Shown: positions 1 to 5,026 of the stretch, piece after piece
How the letters are laid out: each line of letters starts with the position of its first letter
Numbering within the stretch: position 1 is the stretch's first letter
Origin: Nitrospirota bacterium
GTDB lineage: Bacteria > Nitrospirota > 9FT-COMBO-42-15 > HDB-SIOI813
Length of the DNA: 5,032 nucleotides
Assembly: GCA_016214375.1 (NCBI GenBank)
Contig: JACROQ010000175.1
Coordinates: 1 to 5,032 of the forward strand
Direction of reading: 5' to 3'
Notes under the pieces: model-generated
Seen by the model: the letters and a program-made list of their open reading frames with translations, nothing else
What the model was told of the DNA's origin: nothing
Databases searched by the model: none
Translations under genes and position numbers: made by a program

Positions 1-1
1 A

Positions 2-1213
2 GAGGCTGATTATATAGTCCGCTATCAGGGCGGTCATAATGCGGGCCATACGGTCGTCATCGGGGATACAGAGTTTATCCTCCATCTGATCCCGTCGGGG
101 ATACTGCGCGAAGGCAAAAGGTGTGTCATCGGAAATGGCGTCGTGATAGACCCTCACGCCCTGTTGGCAGAGATCGACGCACTGAAAGAGAGGGGCATCG
201 GGATAAAGGACAATCTTTTTATAAGCAGCCGGGCCCATATTATCATGCCGTATCACTGTGCCATTGAAAAAGAGAGCGAAAAGCTGAAAGGCTCCCTGAG
301 GATAGGGACAACCGGCCGGGGCATAGGCCCAACCTATGCGGATAAGATGGCAAGGGTCGGGATCAGGGTCGCAGATCTCATAGATCGTGAGGTCTTTCGG
401 GAAAAATTGCAGGTCAATCTTCAGGAGATGAATTACTTTCTGGAAAGACTCTACGGGGTGAAGGGGTTTGTGCTTGACGAGGTTTACGATGAATATATCG
501 GATATGCGGAGCGGCTCAGAGGTTTTACCGCGGATACGGCGCTCCTTTTAAATCAGGCCATAAAAGAGGGGAAGAATATCCTGTTTGAAGGGGCTCAGGG
601 GACCCATCTTGATGTGGATCACGGGACATATCCCTATGTGACCTCCTCAAATGCAACTGCAGGGGGGGCTTGTACCGGAACCGGTGTCGGCCCCACGAAG
701 ATAGACAAGGTCCTGGGCGTGGTCAAGGCCTACACCACCCGCGTCGGGAGCGGACCATTCCCAACAGAACTTCAAGACAAGGCCGGGGAGTTTCTGAGGG
801 ATAAGGGAAGAGAGTACGGGGCCACCACAGGGAGGCCGAGGAGGTGCGGTTGGTTTGATGCCCTGACCACATCATACGCGGCAAAGGTCAATGGGTTTAC
901 AGAGATGGCAGTCACAAAACTCGATGTCCTCGATGACCTGGACGAGATCAGGATATGCATAGGGTACCGGTATCGCGGGAAGAGATATGATGAGATGCCG
1001 TCTGAACTAAAGGTATTGGAAGGGTGTGAGCCTGTCTATGAATCCATGGCCGGCTGGAAGGCCTCTACAGCGGGTCTCTCAGAGTATAGAGCCCTTCCTC
1101 AGAAGGCACAGAGATATCTTGCGCGTATAGAAGAGTTAATCGGCGTAGAGATAGGGATCATCTCTACCGGTTTCAGAAGAGACGAGACCATCATCTTAAA
1201 GAAGATTTTTTAG
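2..1213 (+). CDS. purA: Adenylosuccinate synthase, 5' end cut off by window edge
   Basis: Adenylosuccinate synthase joins IMP and aspartate using GTP, the first committed step from IMP to AMP, in the cytoplasm. The frame is open from base 2 and gives 403 residues. It aligns from about residue 27 of E. coli PurA, so roughly 26 codons lie outside the window, including the GDEGKGK loop with the catalytic Asp. Visible landmarks, numbered from the first codon here, are GGHNAGHT at 10-17 (catalytic His), IGTTGRGIGPTY at 101-112, FEGAQGTHLDVDHGTYPYV near 195-213, TRVGSGPFPTE at 246-256, the aspartate loop ATTGRPRR at 274-281 and TKLDVLD at 305-311 (guanine recognition). The C-terminus IISTGFRRDETIIL is typical. 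With the missing part the protein would be about 429 residues, the normal length. A GTG at 143 is internal and not the start. The stop lies 10 bp from the end of the opposing small gene, and no terminator is visible between them. Confidence 0.97.
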   Translation, partial: EADYIVRYQGGHNAGHTVVIGDTEFILHLIPSGILREGKRCVIGNGVVIDPHALLAEIDALKERGIGIKDNLFISSRAHIIMPYHCAIEKESEKLKGSLRIGTTGRGIGPTYADKMARVGIRVADLIDREVFREKLQVNLQEMNYFLERLYGVKGFVLDEVYDEYIGYAERLRGFTADTALLLNQAIKEGKNILFEGAQGTHLDVDHGTYPYVTSSNATAGGACTGTGVGPTKIDKVLGVVKAYTTRVGSGPFPTELQDKAGEFLRDKGREYGATTGRPRRCGWFDALTTSYAAKVNGFTEMAVTKLDVLDDLDEIRICIGYRYRGKRYDEMPSELKVLEGCEPVYESMAGWKASTAGLSEYRALPQKAQRYLARIEELIGVEIGIISTGFRRDETIILKKIF

Positions 1214-1223
1214 GGGATATCTC

Positions 1224-1424
1224 TTATACCTTATTCTTGCCCTGGGCAAGGAGTGCATCAACCCTGTTGGAAATAACAGTAAGGGACTCCCTTGTCTGGT
1301 TATAGTATATGGGTAATCTGGATAGCAGACAGTTTTTGCCTTGCCCGGCAATGTAGAGGGCACAATTCTCTTTACAGAAGACCTCCTCTGTGGCAGTGCT
1401 CATAAAGGGACAAAGTACGTTCAT
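1224..1424 (-). CDS. Small four-cysteine protein (CPFM...CxxxCALY), function unknown
   Basis: This 66-residue protein has cysteines at 5, 17, 21 and 32 in the pattern C-P-F-M-x8-C-x3-C-A-L-Y-x7-C, followed by a cysteine-free, probably helical tail (about 42-62). Four cysteines within 28 residues suggest a bound zinc ion or iron-sulfur cluster, but that is inference. From memory, small proteins with a CPFM...C...CALY/W signature occur in Nitrospirota and Desulfobacterota without a known role. There is no signal peptide or membrane segment, so it is probably cytoplasmic. The gene is well supported as real: its ATG follows AAGGAGG (1431-1437 on the plus strand) with a 6-nt gap, and a near-perfect sigma-70 promoter sits just upstream. 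It is divergent from thiI and converges with purA, so it is transcribed alone. I do not recognise a function. Confidence 0.75.
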   Translation of the reverse strand: MNVLCPFMSTATEEVFCKENCALYIAGQGKNCLLSRLPIYYNQTRESLTVISNRVDALLAQGKNKV

Positions 1425-1447
1425 ACATAACCTCCTTCTTTCTAAAA

Positions 1448-1476
1448 ATTATAAAGGGTAAACAGCGCATTGTAAA
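1448..1476 (-). promoter_or_regulatory. Sigma-70 type promoter of the four-cysteine gene
   Basis: Reading the minus strand, TTTACA (1471-1476) is followed after exactly 17 bp by TATAAT (1448-1453): 5 of 6 and 6 of 6 matches to the -35 and -10 consensus. The expected transcription start is near 1441, giving a leader of about 17 nt that contains little more than the AAGGAGG ribosome binding site. The element lies in the 72-bp divergent space and its -35 box is 20 bp from the thiI start codon. This is a pattern match, not a mapped start. Confidence 0.75.
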
Positions 1477-1496
1477 GAGGGTAGAAGATTCAAGGC

Positions 1497-2630
1497 ATGA
1501 AACATATCATCGCTCACTACCACGAGATAGCACTTAAGGGCAAAAACAGGCCCTTTTTTGTCAACAAACTGCTCGATAATCTCAGGTATGCGACAAAGGG
1601 GACCGGGGTTGATAATGCTAAAGACCAGGGGGGGAGGGTTATTCTGTCTCTCGCCTCTGACGCCAGAGAGGACCTGGTAAAGGATAGGGTCTCGAAGGTC
1701 TTTGGAATAGCCAACTTTGCCCTTGGCTACAGGACATCTAATGACGTAGAGGTCCTTAAGGAGGCGGTACTCCGGCATATCAAGGATAAGGCCTTTAAGA
1801 GCTTTCGGGTCTCTACCAAGAGGGGATATAAAGAATACCCCCTCACCTCAATGGATGTTGACCGGATAGTCGGTGCGCATATCAAGGGGGCCACAGGGGC
1901 TAAGGTTGATTTAACCCACCCGGAACTGACGGTTTTTATCGAGGTCTTATCAAAAGAGGCCTTCTTTTATACGGAAAAATTTCAGGGCCAGGGCGGCCTC
2001 CCGGTCGGAACAGGCGGGAAGGTAGCCTGCCTCCTCTCCGGGGGGATCGATTCTCCGGTAGCGGCCTACCGGATGATGAAGCGGGGATGCTCGGTATTAT
2101 TTGTCCATTTTCATAGTTATCCATACCTGAGCAAGATGTCTCAGGAGAAGGTCGGGGATATTGCAGAGATATTAAATCAGTATCAAAGATCTTCCAAACT
2201 CTTCCTCATCCCCTTCGGTGACATCCAGAAGGAGATCGTACTCCGGGCGCCGGCAAGATACCGGGTCGTCCTCTACCGGCGTATGATGGTGAGGATTACT
2301 GAGGCCATTGCAAAGAGAGAGAAGGCCCTTGCCCTTGTCACAGGGGAAAGCCTGGGTCAGGTCGCCTCTCAGACCCTTGAGAACATCACATCCATTGAAA
2401 ATGCCGCCACCCTCCCCGTGCTGAGACCATTGATAGGAATGGACAAGGGAGAGATCATCGGGCAGGCAAAGGTCATAGGAACGTACGATATATCGATTAT
2501 CCCTGATCAGGACTGCTGCCAGCTTTTTATCCCGAAGAACCCGGCGGTGAGAACGACCATAGAAGAGATAGAGCGGGCAGAAAAGGTATTGGACATCCCC
2601 AAATTAATCAGCATGGGCCTTGCCATTTAA
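1497..2630 (+). CDS. thiI: tRNA 4-thiouridine synthetase ThiI, short form without rhodanese domain
   Basis: ThiI adenylates U8 of tRNA with ATP and swaps in sulfur to make 4-thiouridine; in many bacteria it also serves thiamine thiazole synthesis. The 377 residues show the N-terminal ferredoxin-like part (MKHIIAHYHEIALKGKNR, about 1-60), a THUMP RNA-binding domain (about 62-163), then the PP-loop ATPase domain with SGGIDS at 181-186 and GESLGQVASQTLENI at 283-297. A Cys pair, DCCQLFIPKNP at 339-349, lies where the conserved catalytic-domain Cys is expected. The E. coli protein (482 residues) ends in a rhodanese domain carrying the persulfide Cys456; this one stops before it, as in Bacillus subtilis, so sulfur transfer would need a separate donor and the protein may act only on tRNA. 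An in-frame TAG at 1482-1484 leaves ATG 1497 as the only plausible start. Its ribosome binding site is poor (AGAAG at 1483-1487, 9 nt away). No convincing promoter of its own is visible. Confidence 0.95.
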   Translation: MKHIIAHYHEIALKGKNRPFFVNKLLDNLRYATKGTGVDNAKDQGGRVILSLASDAREDLVKDRVSKVFGIANFALGYRTSNDVEVLKEAVLRHIKDKAFKSFRVSTKRGYKEYPLTSMDVDRIVGAHIKGATGAKVDLTHPELTVFIEVLSKEAFFYTEKFQGQGGLPVGTGGKVACLLSGGIDSPVAAYRMMKRGCSVLFVHFHSYPYLSKMSQEKVGDIAEILNQYQRSSKLFLIPFGDIQKEIVLRAPARYRVVLYRRMMVRITEAIAKREKALALVTGESLGQVASQTLENITSIENAATLPVLRPLIGMDKGEIIGQAKVIGTYDISIIPDQDCCQLFIPKNPAVRTTIEEIERAEKVLDIPKLISMGLAI

Positions 2631-2652
2631 CAGGCTGCTAAAAAAGTCCTGC
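2631..2652. repeat. Probable dispersed repeat fragment, CAGGCTGCTAAAAAAGTCC type
   Basis: Directly after the thiI stop comes CAGGCTGCTAAAAAAGTCC, which resembles a CAGGCTG(C/T)TGAAAAAGTCC element that I recall as dispersed in deltaproteobacterial and related genomes, often next to gene ends and other repeats. It can fold as CAGGCT / AG(T)CCTG with one bulged base and an 8-nt A-rich loop, but no T-tract follows on either strand, so I do not call it a terminator. Only one copy is in the window, so repeat status rests on memory. Confidence 0.35.
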
Positions 2653-2664
2653 AATGCCAAGGAT

Positions 2665-2691
2665 TGTCATTCTGAGCGAAGCGAAGACTCT
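2665..2691. repeat. Dispersed repeat of the GTCATTCTGAGCGAAGCGAAGAATCT type, slightly degenerate
   Basis: The bases TGTCATTCTGAGCGAAGCGA (2665-2684) followed by AGACTCT match a short repeat found scattered in many bacterial genomes, whose translation gives the familiar spurious peptide HSERSEES; here the tail reads GACTCT instead of GAATCT. It overlaps the 3' end of the Nudix gene and supplies its last residues and TGA stop (2667-2669). It fills most of the short gap between the convergent thiI and Nudix genes. Only one copy is present here. Confidence 0.6.
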
Positions 2692-3131
2692 GATAGACAA
2701 TACATTTGATTAAAATAATCCTCCAGGATCTTCCGATGGTCAAAGGCCATCTCAACCGGCAAAGTCTCTTTTGTGAAAATCCCCACCTCTTTAGCGTCAT
2801 CCGCGGCTACAGGAACTCCTGTCCCCTTTGCAATAAAGACCGTTGCGATCGTGTGGAATCTTGGGTCCCGGCCCGGGGCAGAGTAGACATGAAACTGCCG
2901 CACGAGCTCCACCTTAAGGGACGTCTCTTCTAAAGCCTCGCGCACCGCCGCCTCTTCCAGAGACTCTCCATAATCCACAAAACCGCCGGGGATAGCCCAC
3001 CCGTAAGGCGGGTTTTTACGCTGAATCAGGATAATCCCCTTATCTTCAAGCTCGATAATAATGTCCACCGTCGGGAAAGGGTTCCCCGGTTTGATCTCTG
3101 TGCCGCACTGCGGGCATTTTCCGTATCGCAT
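2667..3131 (-). CDS. Nudix hydrolase, ADP-ribose pyrophosphatase-like, with N-terminal CxxC
   Basis: Nudix enzymes cleave X-linked nucleoside diphosphates; this one resembles the ADP-ribose pyrophosphatases (COG1051), which yield AMP and ribose 5-phosphate. In 154 residues: CPQCG at 6-10 (half of a zinc-ribbon-like motif), NPFPTVDIIIEL at 17-28, then the Nudix box from G50 with E56, R64, E65, E68 and E69 (the usual G after EET is Ser71), and YSAPGRDPRFHT at 83-94, typical of the ADP-ribose group. Substrate is inferred. An in-frame TAA nine bases upstream makes the ATG the only start, although no good Shine-Dalgarno is seen. A promoter lies at 3162-3190. The last residues, about SSLRSE and the stop, are encoded by a dispersed repeat, so the original C-terminus has probably been replaced or extended; the fold should end near residue 143. 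Confidence 0.93.
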   Translation of the reverse strand: MRYGKCPQCGTEIKPGNPFPTVDIIIELEDKGIILIQRKNPPYGWAIPGGFVDYGESLEEAAVREALEETSLKVELVRQFHVYSAPGRDPRFHTIATVFIAKGTGVPVAADDAKEVGIFTKETLPVEMAFDHRKILEDYFNQMYCLSESSLRSE

Positions 3132-3161
3132 AACAGTTTATCTACTCGATTTCCGGGCTAT

Positions 3162-3190
3162 AAAATAGCAGGCTGAGATTTTTGTGTCAA
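3162..3190 (-). promoter_or_regulatory. Sigma-70 type promoter of the Nudix gene
   Basis: On the minus strand a perfect TTGACA (3185-3190) is separated by 17 bp from TATTTT (3162-3167; 4 of 6 matches to TATAAT). The predicted start near 3155 gives a leader of about 24 nt before the Nudix ATG. No operator-like dyad is evident around it. Confidence 0.6.
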
Positions 3191-3343
3191 TGAAAACTCT
3201 GCCTTCTGCCAAGCCTTCACCATGATCTTATTCTTTATGAGAAGATATGATATAGTACAGAATGCAGAACGGGGCCTTGAATTTTGATGCGGCATGCTAC
3301 AACTGGTGATTCACGGTTGATTACTGATCCCATTTATCAATAT
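3191..3343. other. Non-coding stretch, possibly the decayed 3' part of hicA
   Basis: No credible complete gene lies here. On the minus strand, a different frame from that of the hicA start (3333 down to 3235) reads MGSVINRESPVVACRI and then IQGPVLHSVL. These faintly resemble the HicA core (GSH...VVP-H) and C-terminal (GTLRSIL) motifs, at about the right distance from the hicA ATG. The similarity is weak and could be chance. Confidence 0.2.
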
Positions 3344-3421
3344 TCAAGACCTGGCCCCCGCTTTTCCTCTCTCAAGTACCCTGATGATATCCCGGCTTTT
3401 AAGTGCGGGTAGTTTGTTCAT
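3344..3421 (-). pseudogene. hicA: hicA toxin remnant, N-terminal piece only
   Basis: HicA toxins are small double-stranded-RNA-binding-fold mRNA interferases, normally 60-90 residues. The ATG at 3419-3421 opens MNKLPALKSRDIIRVLERG, a very typical HicA N-terminus (K-L-P-x-L-K-x-R-[DE]-[IV]-I-x-x-L-E-R-G), but then runs into unrelated KAGARS and a stop at 3344-3346. The segment that should carry GF...RQ-GSH, with the catalytic His, is missing or scrambled. Its start overlaps the last 23 bp of hicB in another frame, a normal arrangement for hicB-hicA pairs. It cannot encode an active toxin. The identification rests on 19 residues plus the adjacent hicB, which together make it convincing. Confidence 0.65.
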
Positions 3422-3634
3422 AAGGGGCCTCTATTTCCACAATAAGGTGATTCTCATCTGGAATGGGGAGACCATCAGCCTGAAGACTTTCCAGGTACAG
3501 GGCGATAGCCTCTTTTATGTTGGCCAGGGCTGCATCATAAGTGTCTCCTTCAGAAATACATCCATGCAAAGAAGGAACGGTTACCGTATACCCCCTTCTT
3601 CCTGGGGTTCAAAAATAACCTTGTAATATTTATT
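3399..3634 (-). pseudogene. hicB: hicB antitoxin, frameshifted and without a start codon
   Basis: HicB antitoxins have a partial RNase-H-like fold and neutralise HicA. Two frames together spell a full HicB-like domain. The first, from about 3631 to 3596, reads KYYKVIFEPQEE; after a run of five Gs (3591-3595, minus strand) the second continues YTVTVPSLHGCISEGDTYDA, then ALANIKEAIALYLESLQADG and LPIPDENH, ending with TAA at 3399-3401. The family expects EEGGYTV, which needs six Gs, so one base is missing. The codon before KYYK is AAT; inserting a single G after 3632 would restore ATG AAA TAT, giving TAATG overlap with the stop of the TPR gene. With both Gs restored the product is 78 residues, normal for single-domain HicB. 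As written it is inactive; sequencing error at the G-run is possible but would not fix the start. Confidence 0.8.
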
Positions 3635-4112
3635 AAGCAATAAAAAATGTTCTTTCACTTTTATGGAGCAGTAAACCAAAATACTTATTTAAAACGTGGG
3701 TTCTCGTGAAAAAGGGAATTACGGGTTTACGCCTCAAGCCCATCTTTTTAAGTTCGGCTATGATTTCATCATGATTTCCATCTATCTTTAGACCATTATA
3801 AAATGCATCGATTGCCTTAAGCTTGTAACCCCCTGCAACATAGACTTTACCGAGATTCAAGTAGAAAACCGGATTATAAAATTCCCTTTTTATGGCCTTT
3901 TCACAAATCGTTGCACCATTCCTGTACCTCTTTTCAGCTAAGGCCGTAATAAGACCTAGATAAGAGAGGTACAGGGGAGGGATCTCGTTCACATTCTCAT
4001 AACCACCTTTTTCAATGGCTATCTTGATGGAAGCCAGAGCATCTCTGTATTTCTTCTCTTTAAGTAATTTGATCCCCGTCTTAAATAATTCCTTTGAACT
4101 TAACTCCTTCAT
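3633..4112 (-). CDS. Tetratricopeptide-repeat protein, 159 residues
   Basis: The protein is built of about three TPR helix-turn-helix units: residues 5-37 (LFKTGIKLLKEKKYRDALASI), 45-78 (YLGLITALAEKRYRNGATIC) and 80-113 (NPVFYLNLGKVYVAGGYKLK AIDAF). Then comes a basic motif LRRKPVIPFF at 126-135 and NKYFGLLL. From memory, this RRKPV-PF ending recurs in small TPR proteins of Geobacter-like and Nitrospirota genomes. TPRs mediate protein-protein contacts; the partner is unknown. It has no signal peptide or membrane segment and no enzyme domain. The frame stays open up to an ATG at 4181, but those extra 23 residues (FCHCCESGN...) are translated dispersed repeat, so I place the start at ATG 4110-4112. 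GGAGGT (4126-4131) precedes it, though at a long 13-nt spacing. The TAA stop overlaps the likely former start of hicB, so the two were probably cotranscribed. Confidence 0.8.
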   Translation of the reverse strand: MKELSSKELFKTGIKLLKEKKYRDALASIKIAIEKGGYENVNEIPPLYLSYLGLITALAEKRYRNGATICEKAIKREFYNPVFYLNLGKVYVAGGYKLKAIDAFYNGLKIDGNHDEIIAELKKMGLRRKPVIPFFTRTHVLNKYFGLLLHKSERTFFIA

Positions 4113-4125
4113 AATATTGTAACTT

Positions 4126-4131
4126 ACCTCC
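4126..4131 (-). promoter_or_regulatory. Shine-Dalgarno supporting the internal TPR start
   Basis: GGAGGT on the minus strand lies 13 nt before the ATG at 4110-4112. Spacing is longer than the usual 5-9 nt, but the spacer is AT-rich and has no alternative in-frame ATG, GTG or TTG. It supports the short start over the ATG at 4181 inside the repeat. Confidence 0.5.
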
Positions 4132-4145
4132 AGATAAAAGACTGT

Positions 4146-4169
4146 ATTCCCACTTTCGCAGCAATGACA
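4146..4169. repeat. Degenerate dispersed hairpin repeat, ATTCCCGC..GCGGGAATGACA type
   Basis: ATTCCCACTTTCGCAGCAAT followed by GACA is a decayed copy of a widely scattered hairpin repeat (consensus about ATTCCCGCTTTCGCGGGAATGACA), whose translation gives the hallmark peptide CHSRESGN; here it reads CHCCESGN. The minus strand can still fold as ATT-gCTGC-GAAA-GTGGg-AAT, with a GAAA loop closed by C-G, two wobble pairs and one mismatch. It sits in the 121-bp gap between the TPR and suhB genes. Confidence 0.6.
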
Positions 4170-4216
4170 AAATCTGAACAAATCCCAATATCGGCAAACT
4201 CAAAGCCAATATTCAA

Positions 4217-4240
4217 TAAAAAGGTGGGTCAGGTCACCCA
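4217..4240 (-). terminator. Probable intrinsic terminator of suhB
   Basis: On the minus strand TGGGT (4236-4240) and ACCCA (4225-4229) form a 5-bp stem with loop GACCTG. After CC comes TTTTTATT. The stem begins in the last codons of suhB and includes its TGA stop region. The stem is short, so it is a weak candidate; it would separate suhB from the TPR gene. Confidence 0.45.
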
Positions 4241-5013
4241 ACGATACTTAGCACCTCCAGCATCTCTTCGTGGATCTTTCCGTTGCTGGCCAGTGTCTCT
4301 TCACCGTAGATGTTGAACTCTCCGCCCTTAAAGTCGCTCATCTGCCCGCCGGCCTCTCTCACGATGACAGCGGCCGCCGCCACATCCCAGGGTTTGAGTT
4401 TATATTCCCAGAAGCCATCCAAGCGGCCTGCGGCTAAATAGCATAAATCTATCGTGGCGGCCCCGGGCCTCCTGATCTCCTGGGCCTTCTTCATGAAGGC
4501 CTTAAAGAGGTCCAGGTATTTTTCTGGATGGAGCCTGCGGTCATAGGGAAATCCTGTAGCAAGGAGCGCCTTATCAAGGCTCCCTATCTCAGATACATGG
4601 ATAGGCATTCCGTTGAGACAGGCGCCACGGCCCTCCACTGCTGTAAAGCACTCGTCCCTGACAGGATCATAAACGACCCCCATGACCATCCTGCCGGAGG
4701 CCTCCAGGCCGATCGAGACCGCAAAGCAGGGGAAGGCATGGGCATAATTCGTTGTCCCGTCGAGCGGGTCTATGATCCAGAGGTACGGGGAAGTAGAATT
4801 CTTTATCGTCCCCTCTTCTGCGATTACCTGATGATCAGGGTACTTGGAACTGATCATGGATACAATCGCCTCCTCAGAGAGACGATCTGCCACAGTGACG
4901 AGGTCCACCTCTCCCTTGAACTCCACATCAATCGGCTGGCCGAAATATTTCATCAGAATCTCTCCGCCGGTCCGCACCGCCTCTTCCGCTGTTTTCAGGA
5001 AATCACCATACAT
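4234..5013 (-). CDS. suhB: Inositol-1-monophosphatase family protein (SuhB-like)
   Basis: These Mg2+-dependent phosphatases release inorganic phosphate from myo-inositol 1-phosphate; relatives act on fructose 1,6-bisphosphate, NADP or histidinol phosphate, and E. coli SuhB also takes part in rRNA antitermination. The 259-residue protein is close to the family norm (E. coli 267) and appears complete. Numbered from the ATG: FKGEVDLVTVAD at 32-43, the metal-binding AEEG at 65-68, IDPLDGTTNYAHAFP at 81-95 (Asp82, Asp85), a GR-GACLNG segment near 128-135, PGAATIDLCYLAAGRLDGFW at 183-202, and WDVAAA at 209-214 with the third metal Asp210. The exact substrate cannot be told from sequence. A TTG lies directly before the ATG (5014-5016), but GAGGAT at 5021-5026 sits 7 nt from ATG 5011-5013, which I prefer. 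The promoter is outside the window. Confidence 0.93.
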   Translation of the reverse strand: MYGDFLKTAEEAVRTGGEILMKYFGQPIDVEFKGEVDLVTVADRLSEEAIVSMISSKYPDHQVIAEEGTIKNSTSPYLWIIDPLDGTTNYAHAFPCFAVSIGLEASGRMVMGVVYDPVRDECFTAVEGRGACLNGMPIHVSEIGSLDKALLATGFPYDRRLHPEKYLDLFKAFMKKAQEIRRPGAATIDLCYLAAGRLDGFWEYKLKPWDVAAAAVIVREAGGQMSDFKGGEFNIYGEETLASNGKIHEEMLEVLSIVG

Positions 5014-5020
5014 CAAATAG

Positions 5021-5026
5021 ATCCTC
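5021..5026 (-). promoter_or_regulatory. Shine-Dalgarno deciding the suhB start
   Basis: GAGGAT on the minus strand is 7 nt from the ATG at 5011-5013 and only 4 nt from the preceding in-frame TTG, so it favours ATG and a 259-residue product. Confidence 0.65.

Noticed and set aside
143..1213. purA starting at GTG 143
   Set aside because: Conserved PurA sequence (VRYQGGHNAGHT, HLIPSGIL, IGNGVV) continues in the same frame back to base 2; the gene simply enters from outside the window.
1237..1251. CTTGCCC-T-GGGCAAG palindrome as a terminator between purA and the small gene
   Set aside because: The centre is a single base, so a full hairpin cannot form, there is no adjacent T-tract, and it lies inside the small gene's coding sequence.
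1449..2124. Minus-strand ORFs inside thiI (1449-1778, 1517-1714, 1936-2124)
   Set aside because: They lie antisense to strongly conserved ThiI domains and show no domain of their own.
2631..2666. Bidirectional terminator between thiI and the Nudix gene
   Set aside because: The only hairpin has a bulged 6-bp stem and no T-tract follows it on either strand.
2706..2933. 75-residue plus-strand ORF within the Nudix gene
   Set aside because: Antisense shadow of the Nudix box region; no ribosome binding site and no family resemblance.
3591..3595. Programmed ribosomal frameshifting in hicB at the G-run
   Set aside because: No slippery heptamer with a downstream structure is apparent, the start codon is also lost, and hicA is broken, so decay or sequencing error explains it better.
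3384..3626. 80-residue plus-strand ORF
   Set aside because: It is the antisense shadow of the hicB pseudogene; no ribosome binding site or recognisable domain, and codons on the minus strand carry clear HicB homology.
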